Shown here in pieces: positions 39,434-48,516 of a DNA stretch of 64,000 nt. The notes under the pieces are model-generated. The model was given only the letters and a program-made list of their open reading frames with translations, was not told where the DNA came from and did not search any database. The stretch's first letter is position 1, and each line of letters begins with the position of its first letter. The translations under genes and the position numbers were made by a program. Source of the DNA: Streptomyces griseoluteus (GTDB taxonomy: Bacteria > Actinomycetota > Actinomycetes > Streptomycetales > Streptomycetaceae); the NCBI GenBank assembly GCA_000717735.1, contig JOBE01000035.1, positions 1-64,000 of the forward strand. The letters are read 5' to 3'.

Positions 39434-40678
39434 ATGCGCGCAGACCAGCCGGGCACCCCTGAGGCTCCGGCGGCACCGGAGGGCGGCGCCCCGTCCGGAG
39501 GCGCCCTGTCCGGAGGCGCCCTGTCCGGAATCGTCGTCGCCGACTTCGGCCGGGTGCTCGCCGGGCCGTACATGACGATGCTCCTCGCCGACCTGGGCGC
39601 CGACGTGATCAAGATCGAGCGGCCCGGCTCCGGCGACGACACGCGCGCGTGGGGCCCGCCGTTCGCCGACGGCGAGGCCACCTACTTCCTCGGCGTGAAC
39701 CGGAACAAGCGCTCCGTCGCCCTCGACCTCACCGATCCCGGGGACCTGGCGGCGGCGCGCGCGATCGTGGACCGCGCCGACGTCCTGGTGGAGAACTTCC
39801 GTCCCGGCACGATGGAGAAGCTCGGCCTCGCGTACGAGGACGTCCGGGCGACCAATCCGGGGCTCGTCTACTGCTCGGTGACCGGCTTCGGCACCGCCGA
39901 GGGCGCCCATCTGCCCGGTTACGACCTGCTCGTCCAGGCCATGGGAGGCCTCATGAGCGTGACGGGCGAACCGGGCGGTCAGGGGACGAAGGCCGGGGTC
40001 GCCCTGGTCGACGTGATCACGGGCCTGCACGCGGGGCTCGGCATCCTCGCCGCGCTCCGGCACCGGGAGCGCACCGGTGAGGGCCAGCGGGTAGAGGTCT
40101 CCCTGCTCGGCTCCCTCCTCTCCGCGCTCACCAACCAGGCCTCCGCCCATCTCGGCGCCGGGGTCGTCCCGCGCGCGATGGGCAACCGCCACCCGAGCAT
40201 CGCCCCGTACGAGGTGTTCGAGGCCCAGGACCGGCCGCTGGTCCTCGCCGTGGGCAACGACCGGCAGTTCCGGGCCCTGTGCGAACGGCTCGGCCGGCCC
40301 GGACTCGCCGACGACCCGCGCTTCGCCACCAACACGGCCCGGGTCGCCCACCGGGACGAACTGGTCGCGGCGCTCGCAGGACCGCTCGCCGCCCGGACCG
40401 CCGACAGCTGGTTCGAGGAGCTCACCGCGGCCGGTGTGCCGTGCGGGCCGATCAACGATCTGGCCGCGGCCTTCGACCTGGCCGACCGGCTCGGGCTCGC
40501 CCCACGGGTCCCGGAGTCCGCGGCCGGTCCCGGACAGGTCGCCCACCCGATCCGGCTCGACGCCACCCCGCCCGCCTACCGCACCGCTCCCCCACGCCTC
40601 GGCGAGCACACGGAGGGCCTGCTCGCGGAGCTGGGGCCGGCTGTCCACAGGCGCGCGGCGGCGAACGGCCGCGCATAG
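39434..40678 (+). CDS. CaiB/BaiF family III CoA transferase
   Basis: A 414-aa CoA transferase that moves CoA between a donor thioester and a carboxylate. Typical elements are VVADFGRVLAGPYMTMLLADLGADVIKIERPGSGDDTRAWGPPF with the catalytic-site context, LGVNRNKRSVALDL, ADVLVENFRPGTMEKLGL and PGYDLLVQAMGGLMSVTGEP. ATG 39434 follows GGGAG. Beside gcdH it resembles the SUGCT-type succinyl-CoA:glutarate transferases, which suggests glutarate activation. The N-terminal tail contains a 15-bp tandem repeat (39494-39523) encoding SGGAL twice. Confidence 0.88.
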   Translation: MRADQPGTPEAPAAPEGGAPSGGALSGGALSGIVVADFGRVLAGPYMTMLLADLGADVIKIERPGSGDDTRAWGPPFADGEATYFLGVNRNKRSVALDLTDPGDLAAARAIVDRADVLVENFRPGTMEKLGLAYEDVRATNPGLVYCSVTGFGTAEGAHLPGYDLLVQAMGGLMSVTGEPGGQGTKAGVALVDVITGLHAGLGILAALRHRERTGEGQRVEVSLLGSLLSALTNQASAHLGAGVVPRAMGNRHPSIAPYEVFEAQDRPLVLAVGNDRQFRALCERLGRPGLADDPRFATNTARVAHRDELVAALAGPLAARTADSWFEELTAAGVPCGPINDLAAAFDLADRLGLAPRVPESAAGPGQVAHPIRLDATPPAYRTAPPRLGEHTEGLLAELGPAVHRRAAANGRA

Positions 40679-40745
40679 GAAGATGGTCGGCACCCGCGCG
40701 GCGATGCGCGGGTGGGCAATGCGAGGGAACGGAAGGTCACAGGCG

Positions 40746-41411
40746 ATGAGCAGCGCGGTGCAGAAGCGGCGGCCGCAGACCGCCCAGCAGTTCGTCCTCG
40801 AGGAGCTGCGGCGCGCCATCACCAGCGGGGACCTCAGGCCCGGCGGGCAGATCCGTCAGGACGCCCTCGCCGCCCGGTTCGAGGTGAGCCGGGTGCCGCT
40901 GCGCGAGGCCCTGAAATCCCTGGAGGCCGAGGGGCTGGTCGTCCATCACATCCACCGGGGCTACTTCGTGGCGGAGCTCTCGCTCGACGACCTGGAGGAG
41001 ATCTACCGCATCCGGACACTCCTGGAGACGGAGGCCGTGCGCCTGGCCGTCGCGCGGATGCCGGACGGCACCGTGGCCACCCTGGAGCGCATCCAGCACG
41101 AGGTGGAGCGGGCCGCGGACGAGGGCGACGTGCCGGGGATGGCCGCGGCGAACCGGCTGTTCCACTTCACCCTGATCGAGGCGTCGGGCATGCCGCGCCT
41201 GGTCCGCCTCATCGCGACCCTGTGGGACTCCACCGACGCGTACCGCTCGCTCTACTACACCGAGGACCCGCACCGGAAGCAGGCGGTGCGCGAGCACCGC
41301 GCCGTCATCTCCGCACTCCGCCACGGTGACGAGGAGGCCGCGATCCGGTGGCTCGACGAGCACCGCGCCCACGCGGTGGCGGCGCTGCGCCGGGTCCTGG
41401 ACCTGGGCTGA
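40746..41411 (+). CDS. GntR family regulator with FCD effector domain
   Basis: A 221-aa regulator of the FadR subgroup. HTH at residues 14-75 (VLEELRRAITSGDLRPGGQIRQDALAARFEVSRVPLREALKSLEAEGLVVHHIHRGYFVAEL), then an all-helical FCD domain with the metal/ligand residues of RLFHFTLIEASGMPRL and REHRAVISALRHGD. It lies 67 nt after the CoA transferase on the same strand, and matching operators are seen between gcdH and that gene. Likely local repressor with a glutarate-derived or CoA-ester effector. Confidence 0.92.
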   Translation: MSSAVQKRRPQTAQQFVLEELRRAITSGDLRPGGQIRQDALAARFEVSRVPLREALKSLEAEGLVVHHIHRGYFVAELSLDDLEEIYRIRTLLETEAVRLAVARMPDGTVATLERIQHEVERAADEGDVPGMAAANRLFHFTLIEASGMPRLVRLIATLWDSTDAYRSLYYTEDPHRKQAVREHRAVISALRHGDEEAAIRWLDEHRAHAVAALRRVLDLG

Positions 41412-41756
41412 GCCGCCGAGACCGGATGCGGAGGCGCAGGCACGGTCCTCACCTGGCGCAACGAGGCCGGGACCCCGGTGCCCGCGGCCGCCGCCTCGCT
41501 CGGCGACCGCACACCCGTGGTGTCGATCGACGCCTCCTCGCCCGCCGCGCGGCAGGTGACCGTCGTCTACCTGGCCCGCGGGGACGCCGAGCCGACCGCC
41601 GTCGTGACGATCCGGCGCACCGCCGTCTACCGGGTCATGGAGCCCGCCATGACCGAACTGCGGCACACCGACGCCCCGTACACCCCCTGACGCCGTCCCG
41701 GCATCCGTACCCGCGCGTGGATTCGCCTACCCTTGCGCCGGACGCGAGGAGGAACC
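41412..41756 (+). pseudogene. Probable gene remnant in the GntR-TetR gap
   Basis: Directly after the GntR stop, and in its frame, reading stays open to 41690 and encodes GTVLTWRNEAGTPVPAAAAS...VTVVYLARGDAEPTAVVTIRRTAVYRVMEPAMTELRHTDAPYTP. The only starts are a GTG at 41478 without ribosome binding site and an internal ATG. The codon use looks protein-coding, so this is likely the 3' end of a lost gene. I do not recognise the family. The rest of the gap to 41756 holds the TetR ribosome binding site only. Confidence 0.4.
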
Positions 41757-42350
41757 ATGGGACGGATGCCGTCGGCCCAACGACGCAGGCAGCTGGTCGA
41801 TGCGGCGATCAGGGCGATGACCAGGGACGGTGTCGCACGGACCACCACGCGGTCGATCTGCGCGGAGGCGGATGTCTCGCTGAGCGTGTTCCACTACTGC
41901 TTCGACTCCAAGCAGGCCCTCCTGGAGGCCGCGATCGAGACGATCACCGACAACTACGTGGCGCGGGTGATGTCGGCGGTCGAGCCGGGGGCCACGCTGC
42001 GGGAGACCGTACGGAGGGCGCTCCAGACGTACTGGGACCACGTCACGGCCCGTCCCGGCGAGCACATGCTGACCTACGACCTCACCCAGTACGCCCTCCG
42101 GGAGCCCGGGTTCGAGCATCTGGCGCGCGCCCAGTACGAGCAGTACGTGGTGTCGGCGGGCGCCCTGGTCGAGCAGGTCCGGGCGATGCGGGGATTCGAG
42201 CCGAAGGTACCCGTGGAGACGATCGCGCGGTACCTGGCGGCGGCGATCGACGGTCTCACCCTCCAGTTCCTGGTCCTCGGCGACCCGGAGGCGGCGGCCG
42301 TGCAGCTCGATCTGACGGCTGATCAGCTGGTGCTCCTGATCGAAGGGTGA
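41757..42350 (+). CDS. TetR family transcriptional regulator
   Basis: A 197-aa regulator. HTH at residues 8-54 (RRRQLVDAAIRAMTRDGVARTTTRSICAEADVSLSVFHYCFDSKQALLEAA). The C-terminal ligand domain is of the type with YEQYVVSAGALVEQV. ATG 41757 has GAGGAGG six nt upstream. The next gene on the same strand is the secreted dipeptidase-like protein, 169 nt away. Target and ligand unknown. Confidence 0.9.
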   Translation: MGRMPSAQRRRQLVDAAIRAMTRDGVARTTTRSICAEADVSLSVFHYCFDSKQALLEAAIETITDNYVARVMSAVEPGATLRETVRRALQTYWDHVTARPGEHMLTYDLTQYALREPGFEHLARAQYEQYVVSAGALVEQVRAMRGFEPKVPVETIARYLAAAIDGLTLQFLVLGDPEAAAVQLDLTADQLVLLIEG

Positions 42351-42519
42351 GCGGGGGCCGGCGGCCCCCGGCCGACCCGTACCCCTGAGGGAGGAGGCGG
42401 GCGGTCGGTGCCGCGCGTCCGTCAACAGGTCATCCGTCCCGGACTCTTGACTCACTGCACCGACACCGCGATCCTCGGGGCGCCCGGTACACCCCCACCG
42501 ACCGGAGGCATCGCTGACC
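42351..42519. other. Intergenic, no gene seen
   Basis: 169 bases between the TetR and dipeptidase-like genes. GAGGGAGGAGG occurs at about 42389-42399 without a convincing start behind it. The promoter of the secreted protein must be here. Confidence 0.35.
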
Positions 42520-44583
42520 ATGACTCGACCCCATTCGCGCGGGACCGGCGGCAGATCCGCCCTCCTGGCGCTGTTCCTCGCCCTCGCCGCCGTCCTCTTC
42601 GGCTCCGGTCCCGTCCCCGCGGCCGGTGCCGACGGCGGCTGGTGGGAGCCCACGTCACGGCCCGCGCCCGACTCGCGGATCAACGTCACGGGCGCGCCGT
42701 TCACCGGAACGGACGCGCAGGGCAAGGTGCGCGGCTTCGTCGACGCGCACAACCACCTGATGTCCAACGAGGGGTTCGGCGGCCGGCTCATCTGCGGCCA
42801 GACGTTCTCCGCGGGCGGCGCCCCCGAGGCGCTCAAGGACTGTCCCGAGCACTACCCGGACGGTTCGGGGGCGCTGTTCGAGAACATCACCGGCGGCGCC
42901 GACGGCCATCACGACCCGGTGGGCTGGCCGACGTTCAAGGACTGGCCCGCCCACAACTCCCTGACCCACCAGCAGAACTACTACGCGTGGGTGGAGCGGG
43001 CCTGGCGCGGCGGGCAGCGGGTGCTCGTCAACGACCTGGTGACGAACGGCCTGATCTGCTCGATCCTGCCCCGGGACCGGAGCTGCGACGAGATGACGTC
43101 GATCCGCCTCCAGGCCCGTAAGACGTACGAGCTCCAGGACTACGTCGACGGGATGTACGGCGGCCCCGGCAAGGGCTGGTTCCGCATCGTCACCTCCGCC
43201 GCGCAGGCGCGTTCGGTGGTCGAGCAGGGCAAGCTCGCGGTCGTCCTGGGCGTGGAGACCTCGGAGCCGTTCGGCTGCAAGCAGATCCTCGACGTCGCCC
43301 AGTGCGGCAAGGAGGACATCGACCGCGGCCTCGACGAGCTGTACGGGCTCGGGGTGCGCAGCATGTTCCTGTGCCACAAGTTCGACAACGCGCTGTGCGG
43401 GGTCCGATTCGACTCGGGGGCCATCGGGACGGCGGTCAACATCGGCCAGTTCCTGTCGACGGGAACGTTCTGGGCCACGGAGAAGTGCGCGGGCCCGCAG
43501 CGCGACAACCCGATCGGGCTCGCGGCCGCCCCGGTGATGGCCGCCAAGCTGCCGCCCGGGGTGAGCGTCCCCTCGTACGCCGCCGACGCGCAGTGCAACA
43601 CGCGAGGACTGAGCCGGCTGGGCGAGCACGCGCTGCGGGGGATGATCGACCGCGGCATGATGCTGGAGCTCGACCACATGAGCGTCAAGGCGGCCGGGCG
43701 GGCGCTCGACATCCTGGAGTCCGAGGAGTACCCGGGCGTCCTCTCCACCCACAGCTGGATGGACCTGGACTGGACCGAGCGGCTCTACCGCCTGGGCGGA
43801 TTCGTCGCCCAGTACATGCACGGCGCGGAGGGCTTCATCGGGGAGGCCGCGCAGAAGGCCGATCTCCGCGACAAGTACGGGGTCGGCCTCGGCTACGGCA
43901 CCGACATGAACGGGGTCGGCGGCTGGCCGGGCCCGGTCGGCGCCGACGCGCCGAACGCGGTGAAGTACCCCTTCCGCAGCTTCGACGGCGGCTCGGTGGT
44001 CGACCGTCAGGTGACGGGTGAACGTACCTGGGACCTCAACACCGACGGCGCCGCGCACAACGGCATGGTGCCGGACTGGATCGAGCAGATCAGGCTCAGC
44101 GGCGGCCAGGGAGTCGTGGACGAGCTGGCCGGTGGCGCGGAGTCGTACCTCACCACCTGGGGGGCGACGGAGAGGCACGAGCCGGGCGTCAACCTGGCTG
44201 CGGGGGCGGTCACTTCGGCCAGCTCCTCGGAGTGGCACCCGTTCACGAGCTACGCCCCGGGCCGCGCCGTCGACGGCGACGTGGGCACTCGGTGGGCCAG
44301 TGACTGGTCGGACGACCAGTGGCTGGGCGTGGACCTCGGGGCCGTACGCCGGGTCGGGCGGGTCACCCTCGACTGGGAGCGCGCGTACGCCCGCCAGTAC
44401 CGGATCGAGGTGTCGGAGAACGGCACGGACTGGCGGACGGTGTGGTCCACGGACGCCGGGGACGGCGGCTACGACACGGCCGAGTTCGCTTCGGCGTCGG
44501 CCCGGTACGTCCGGATCCACGGCGAGCGGCGGGCGACCCAGTGGGGCTACTCGCTCTACGAGCTCGCGGTCCACAGGGCCTGA
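42520..44583 (+). CDS. Secreted amidohydrolase/membrane dipeptidase-like protein with discoidin domain
   Basis: A 687-aa exported protein. A signal peptide is clear (GGRSALLALFLALAAVLFGSGPVPAAGA, cleaved near residue 40). The catalytic part resembles peptidase M19/amidohydrolase fold: FVDAHNHLMSNEGFGG (metal HxH-type DAHNH), VVLGVETSEPF, MMLELDHMS, VLSTHSWMD and GYGTDMNG. The last 140 residues are an F5/8-type C (discoidin, CBM32-like) domain: SEWHPFTSYAPGRAVDGDVGTRWASDWSDDQWLGVDLG...YELAVHR. It probably acts outside the cell bound to a glycan or surface polymer. Substrate unknown. It converges with the beta-propeller gene. Confidence 0.85.
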   Translation: MTRPHSRGTGGRSALLALFLALAAVLFGSGPVPAAGADGGWWEPTSRPAPDSRINVTGAPFTGTDAQGKVRGFVDAHNHLMSNEGFGGRLICGQTFSAGGAPEALKDCPEHYPDGSGALFENITGGADGHHDPVGWPTFKDWPAHNSLTHQQNYYAWVERAWRGGQRVLVNDLVTNGLICSILPRDRSCDEMTSIRLQARKTYELQDYVDGMYGGPGKGWFRIVTSAAQARSVVEQGKLAVVLGVETSEPFGCKQILDVAQCGKEDIDRGLDELYGLGVRSMFLCHKFDNALCGVRFDSGAIGTAVNIGQFLSTGTFWATEKCAGPQRDNPIGLAAAPVMAAKLPPGVSVPSYAADAQCNTRGLSRLGEHALRGMIDRGMMLELDHMSVKAAGRALDILESEEYPGVLSTHSWMDLDWTERLYRLGGFVAQYMHGAEGFIGEAAQKADLRDKYGVGLGYGTDMNGVGGWPGPVGADAPNAVKYPFRSFDGGSVVDRQVTGERTWDLNTDGAAHNGMVPDWIEQIRLSGGQGVVDELAGGAESYLTTWGATERHEPGVNLAAGAVTSASSSEWHPFTSYAPGRAVDGDVGTRWASDWSDDQWLGVDLGAVRRVGRVTLDWERAYARQYRIEVSENGTDWRTVWSTDAGDGGYDTAEFASASARYVRIHGERRATQWGYSLYELAVHRA

Positions 44584-44600
44584 GGGGCCCGTGTCCTGAA

Positions 44601-44651
44601 CGGGAGCGGGGCCGGACGGATCGACGGGCGATCCGGCCGGCCCCGCTCCCG
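44601..44651. terminator. Bidirectional terminator hairpin
   Basis: CGGGAGCGGGGCCGG (44601-44615) and its perfect complement (44637-44651), with a nested GGATCG/CGATCC stem, lie between two convergent genes. Confidence 0.85.
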
Positions 44652-44655
44652 CCAC

Positions 44656-45936
44656 TCAACTCCCCTCCGCCCCCGTCCAGTCGGCGGGGATCCGGGCGAG
44701 CCGTACGCGCTGGGGGTGGTCGCCGACGTCCACGGAGGCCACGCGCCGGCCGGTGGCGAAGTCGATCGCGGTCACCCGGTCGGTGCCGCTCTCGGAGATC
44801 ACGCAGGACCGTCCGTCGCCGCTCACGGTCGCCCAGTACGGCTTGGAGGCCTCGACGAGCGGGCCCTCCTGGAGCGTGGCGCGGTCGACGACCGTGACGT
44901 AGTCGTCCATCGTTCCCGCGACGCAGAGCTTGGTGCCGTCGGGACTGATCGAGAGGCCGTGGTGGCGCGAGTCGTTGACCCAGGTGGTGCGGTCGGGGTC
45001 GGTCGCCGGATTGCCGGGGAGGGCCTTGGCCCGGGTGATCCGGTCGGTGGCGATGTCGTACTCCAGGAGGCCGTTGTGGAAGGAGACCTGGAAGTAGAGC
45101 TTCTTCTCGTCCGGGCTGAAGACGAGCGGGCGCACGGCGTCGGAGAGGTCGCCGCGCCCGAAGGCGTCGAGCCGTTCCCGCATGTCGATGACACGGACCG
45201 TCTCGAAGGTGCGGGCGTCGACGACGGTGATGCGGCGGTCGCCCTTGGTCCAGTCGAGCCAGGGGGCGTCGAGGGCGGTGGTGACCTCGCCGATGGACAT
45301 GTTCCACAGGCGTCCGTCGGAGGTGAAGACGTTCTCGTGCGGCTTGTCGCCGGTCTTGAAGGAGCCGAGCTGGCGGCCGGTGGCGATGTCGAGGACGTGG
45401 ACCGTGTTCGCCGTGGAGGCGGAGACCGCGACCCGGGTGCCGTCGGGCGAGACGGCCATGTGGTCGGCGCGGTAACCGGCCACGGAGAAGCGCCAGTTGA
45501 TCCGGCCCGTGCGCAGGTCGAGGGAGACGACGTCGGCGAAGCTGGGGCGGGAGACCACCATGGCGGAGCCGTCGGGGGTCGCGTACATGTCGTCGACGAA
45601 CTGGTCGTGCCCCTCCCCCGGCCCGCTGCGGACGCCGAGGAAGAAGGCGAGCTTGACGGGGTTCAGATAGATCTCCCGGAGGCGTTCCTCCTTGTCGGGA
45701 ATCACGTTCAGGCGGCCGATGCGGTGGAAGTCGCCCCGGGCGGCGATGACGTCGGCCGTTCCGTCCCAGTTGTTGCCGACGAACATCGCCTCGCGCAGCT
45801 CCGTGGACGCCGGCCCCTGAGGGGCGGCCGATCCGGTGCCACCGGCGGTGGCGACGAAGGCGAGGGCGACCGCGACGGCGGTGGCGAGGCGGCGGGTACG
45901 GAGCCGGCGGGTGCTGGACGTACGGGAAGGGGGCAT
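44656..45936 (-). CDS. Secreted YVTN/lactonase-like beta-propeller protein
   Basis: A 426-aa exported protein. It starts MPPSRTSSTRRLRTRRLATAVAVALAFVATAGGTGSAAP, a clear signal peptide, from ATG 45936 with AAGGA upstream. The rest is built of beta-propeller blades: DDMYATPDGSAMVVSRPSFADVVSLDLRTG, MAVSPDGTRVAVSASTANTVHVLDIATG, LSISPDGTKLCVAGTMDDYVTVVDRATL and others. Such propellers bind or hydrolyse extracellular ligands; no lactonase active site is identifiable by eye. A TTGACA with an overlapping CATGTACATG palindrome lies upstream. Confidence 0.85.
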   Translation of the reverse strand: MPPSRTSSTRRLRTRRLATAVAVALAFVATAGGTGSAAPQGPASTELREAMFVGNNWDGTADVIAARGDFHRIGRLNVIPDKEERLREIYLNPVKLAFFLGVRSGPGEGHDQFVDDMYATPDGSAMVVSRPSFADVVSLDLRTGRINWRFSVAGYRADHMAVSPDGTRVAVSASTANTVHVLDIATGRQLGSFKTGDKPHENVFTSDGRLWNMSIGEVTTALDAPWLDWTKGDRRITVVDARTFETVRVIDMRERLDAFGRGDLSDAVRPLVFSPDEKKLYFQVSFHNGLLEYDIATDRITRAKALPGNPATDPDRTTWVNDSRHHGLSISPDGTKLCVAGTMDDYVTVVDRATLQEGPLVEASKPYWATVSGDGRSCVISESGTDRVTAIDFATGRRVASVDVGDHPQRVRLARIPADWTGAEGS

Positions 45937-45997
45937 GCGGGGGGTCCTTCTTCCGGCTGGCAGGGGCGGCGCGGAGTGGCGGCTTACCCGAAGTAAC

Positions 45998-46011
45998 CAT
46001 GTACATGTCAA
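45998..46011 (-). promoter_or_regulatory. Probable -35 box with overlapping palindrome
   Basis: TTGACA on the minus strand (complement of 46006-46011) precedes the beta-propeller gene, and the perfect palindrome CATGTACATG (45998-46007) overlaps its end, so a bound protein would block the promoter. Confidence 0.4.
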
Positions 46012-46113
46012 TTCCTGCAAGCCCTTCACACGCCTCGTTCGCCCGCCCTCGTCCCGCTGGGCCGCGCCGTGGGAGATCATGGGATCCGGAACCCCGAAGG
46101 GACGGAACCGACG

Positions 46114-46863
46114 ATGAGGCACCGCAGTGTCGCGGACCTGATGACGCCGACCGCGGTGGCGGTGCAGCCCGGGACGTCGTTCAAGGAGATCGCGCGGCTC
46201 CTCGACGAGTACGGCATCACCGCCGTCCCCGTGGTCGACGAGGAGAACCGGCCGGTGGGAGTGGTCTCCGAGGCGGACCTGCTGCGGCGCCACACGGAGA
46301 AGGACGGGCCGAGCACCGCGGAGGCCATGATGTCGAGCCCCGTCGTAACGGCCCGGCCCTCGTGGACGGCCGTCGAGGCGGCCCGTCTGATGGAACGGCA
46401 CCGGGTGAAGCGGCTGCCGGTGGTGGACGCGGACGGGCGGCTGATCGGAGTGCTCAGCCGGAGCGATCTGCTCCAGCTGTTCCTGCGCAGGGACCGCTCG
46501 ATCCAGGAGGAGATCCGCGAGGACGTGGTCGTCCGCATCCTGCGCCTCTCCCCCGCCGCCGTGCACATCGACGTCGACGAGGGCCGGGTCACGCTCAGCG
46601 GCACCCTCGACCGCGTGGGGCTCGGACCGATCCTGGTCCGGCTGTGCGAGACGGTGGACGGGGTGGTCGAGGTCGAGGACAGGCTGACGTACGAGCCCGG
46701 GGGCGGGAATGAGACCGGGGGCGGGAACGGGCCCGGAGGCGGGAACGGGCCCGGAGGCGGAGACGGGCCCAGCGGCGCGGCCGAGCGCGGGGGCGGGGAC
46801 GAGCGTGGAGGCGCGGAGGAGCCAGGGGGCGGGGAAGCTCCGCCGCCGCCCGCGGCCGGCTGA
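46114..46863 (+). CDS. CBS domain pair with BON domain
   Basis: A 249-aa soluble protein. Two CBS motifs (about residues 8-60: VADLMTPTAVAVQPGTSFKEIARLLDEYGITAVPVVD; and 70-125: MMSSPVVTARPSWTAVEAARLMERHRVKRLPVVD) form one Bateman module that binds adenine nucleotides. A BON domain follows (about 140-205: IREDVVVRILRLSPAAVHIDVDEGRVTLSGTLD). The Gly-rich tail (GGGNETGGGNGPGGGNGPGGG) is low-complexity and made of short DNA repeats. Such CBS-BON proteins are common in actinobacteria and thought to respond to energy state. Confidence 0.92.
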   Translation: MRHRSVADLMTPTAVAVQPGTSFKEIARLLDEYGITAVPVVDEENRPVGVVSEADLLRRHTEKDGPSTAEAMMSSPVVTARPSWTAVEAARLMERHRVKRLPVVDADGRLIGVLSRSDLLQLFLRRDRSIQEEIREDVVVRILRLSPAAVHIDVDEGRVTLSGTLDRVGLGPILVRLCETVDGVVEVEDRLTYEPGGGNETGGGNGPGGGNGPGGGDGPSGAAERGGGDERGGAEEPGGGEAPPPPAAG

Positions 46864-46906
46864 CGCGGCGGAGCCCGCCCGGCCGGCTGACGCGGCGGAG
46901 CCCGCC
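46854..46906. repeat. 26-bp direct repeat at the end of the CBS-BON gene
   Basis: GGCCGGCTGACGCGGCGGAG plus CCCGCC occurs at 46854-46879 and again at 46881-46906. The first copy holds the stop codon. Confidence 0.7.
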
Positions 46907-46947
46907 GGGCGACACCCCGTCGGGCCCCGCCGCGCGTGGCGGTCCCG

Positions 46948-47247
46948 TCAGGAGACCGCCTCCGGCCAGCCGTATCCGGGGCCGGTGTGCTGGGGTACGG
47001 TCCCCGCGCCCACCGCCTCCATCTCCCGGTTGGCCTCCCGCATGAGCTTTCCGGCCAGGTCCTTCATCGCCCGGCTCGCGGCGAGTTCGTCACCGATCGC
47101 CGGCACGTCCACGTCCGCCGGGTTGCACCGGGCGGATCCGTGGCCCGTGATGGTCGAGGTGCCGGTGCTGAGCCGCGCCTCGGCCTTGGTCCTGCCGCTC
47201 TCCTCGACCAGTTCGACGCCGACCGTCCATTCCAGGGTGCGCGTCAT
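46948..47247 (-). CDS. DUF1876 (Rv2632c-like) protein
   Basis: A 99-aa protein, MTRTLEWTVGVELVEESGRTKAEARLSTG...GSARCNPADVDVPAIGDELAASRAMKDLAGKLM, matching the DUF1876 family known from M. tuberculosis Rv2632c. It is alpha/beta and dsRBD-like in shape. ATG 47247 has GAGGAGG 10 nt upstream. Family function is unknown; it often appears among stress genes. Confidence 0.88.
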   Translation of the reverse strand: MTRTLEWTVGVELVEESGRTKAEARLSTGTSTITGHGSARCNPADVDVPAIGDELAASRAMKDLAGKLMREANREMEAVGAGTVPQHTGPGYGWPEAVS

Positions 47248-47420
47248 GGTCCGCCTCCTCGCACGCAGGGCCACGCGGACCGGGGCGCGGCCCCTTTCCT
47301 CCGATAACTCCAGGATCCACCGCCCTGGGCCGGGACGCACGGGGAGTCGGCGCCCCGACGCCGGAGCGTGGCAGGAGGTGTCCACGACGGGCGGCACCGA
47401 CGCCCGCCGGCTGCCGTCGG

Positions 47421-48383
47421 TCAGGCCGGGTCGCCGTTCACGACGAGGACGATCTTGCCCGTGGTGCGGCCGGTCTCGCCGTGGGCGTGTGCCTTGGCCG
47501 CGTCGGCCAGCGGGAAGACCGCCTCGACGTGGGCGCGCAGGGCGCCCGACCGCACGAGGGCCGCGACGGCGTTCATGCCCGCGTGGTCGGCCTCCACGAG
47601 GTGGGTCTCCACCCGTACGCCCCGTGCGGCGGCCTTCGCCGGCTCGTCCGGGTCGGTTCCGGGCAGCAGGGAGACGAGGGTTCCGCCGGGGCGCAGGACG
47701 TCGAGCGACCGGCTGCGGGTGTCGCCGGAGAGCGGGTCCAGGACCATGTCGATATCGCTGACCACCTCGGCGAAGTCGACCGAGCGGTAGTCGACGACCT
47801 CGTCCGCGCCGAGGGAGCGCACGAAGTCGTGCTTGGGTGCGCTCGCGGTGCCGATGACGTACGCGCCGCGGGCCTTGGCGATCTGGACGGCGAGGTGGCC
47901 GACTCCGCCGGCGGCGGCGTGGACGAGGACGCGCCGGCCGGGACCGACCGCGGCGATGTCGACGATCGCCTGGTACGCGGTGAGGGCGGCGAGCGGCAGG
48001 GCGCCGGCCTGGACGTGGTCGATGCCGGCGGGCTTGTGCGCGAAGGCGCGGGCGGGCCCGGCCACGTACTCGGCGTGGGAGCCGACGCCGTTCGGGTAGG
48101 GCAGCATCCCGAAGACCTCGTCGCCCGGCTTGAACACGGTCACGCCGAAGCCGACGGCCTCGACGACGCCGGAGACGTCCCAGCCGAGGACGAGCGGCAG
48201 ACGGTCGAGGAACAGGCCGGCGGAGCGGTGCTTCCAGTCGGTCGGGTTGACGCCTGCCGCGTGGACGGCGACGAGGATCTGGCTCGGACCCGGCACGGGT
48301 CGGGGCAGCGTGACCTCCGTCAGCACCTCGGGGGTGCCGTGGGTGTCCTGGCTGATGGCGCGCATGGTGGCGTGGTTGGTCAT
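47421..48383 (-). CDS. Zinc-independent NADPH:quinone reductase (MDR family)
   Basis: A 320-aa medium-chain reductase of the quinone oxidoreductase type. No zinc cysteines are present; the nucleotide-binding motif is VLVHAAAGGVGHLAVQIAKARGA, preceded by AAGVNPTDWKHRSG-like NPTDWKHRSAG and LGWDVSGVVEAVG. ATG 48383 follows GAGG at nine nt. It is divergent from a GlxA-type regulator with a palindrome between them, so it probably is that regulator's target. Role: reducing quinones or reactive carbonyls with NADPH. Confidence 0.9.
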   Translation of the reverse strand: MTNHATMRAISQDTHGTPEVLTEVTLPRPVPGPSQILVAVHAAGVNPTDWKHRSAGLFLDRLPLVLGWDVSGVVEAVGFGVTVFKPGDEVFGMLPYPNGVGSHAEYVAGPARAFAHKPAGIDHVQAGALPLAALTAYQAIVDIAAVGPGRRVLVHAAAGGVGHLAVQIAKARGAYVIGTASAPKHDFVRSLGADEVVDYRSVDFAEVVSDIDMVLDPLSGDTRSRSLDVLRPGGTLVSLLPGTDPDEPAKAAARGVRVETHLVEADHAGMNAVAALVRSGALRAHVEAVFPLADAAKAHAHGETGRTTGKIVLVVNGDPA

Positions 48384-48417
48384 GCGTTCAGCCTCGCCGT
48401 CCGGACGGGCCCGGACC

Positions 48418-48433
48418 ATGGCATGATTGCCAT
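48418..48433. promoter_or_regulatory. Inverted repeat between quinone reductase and GlxA-type regulator
   Basis: ATGGCATGATTGCCAT: 6-bp arms with 4-bp spacer in the divergent promoter region. The same ATGGC half-site recurs at 49546-49556 before the DJ-1 gene. Confidence 0.5.
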
Positions 48434-48516
48434 CTTTCGACGAGATCGTGCCAGCGGGTGGAATCGGGGTCGCGCCGCTCGCGAGATCGTCGGCCGTCAC
48501 GGAAAGGGTCAGTGCC

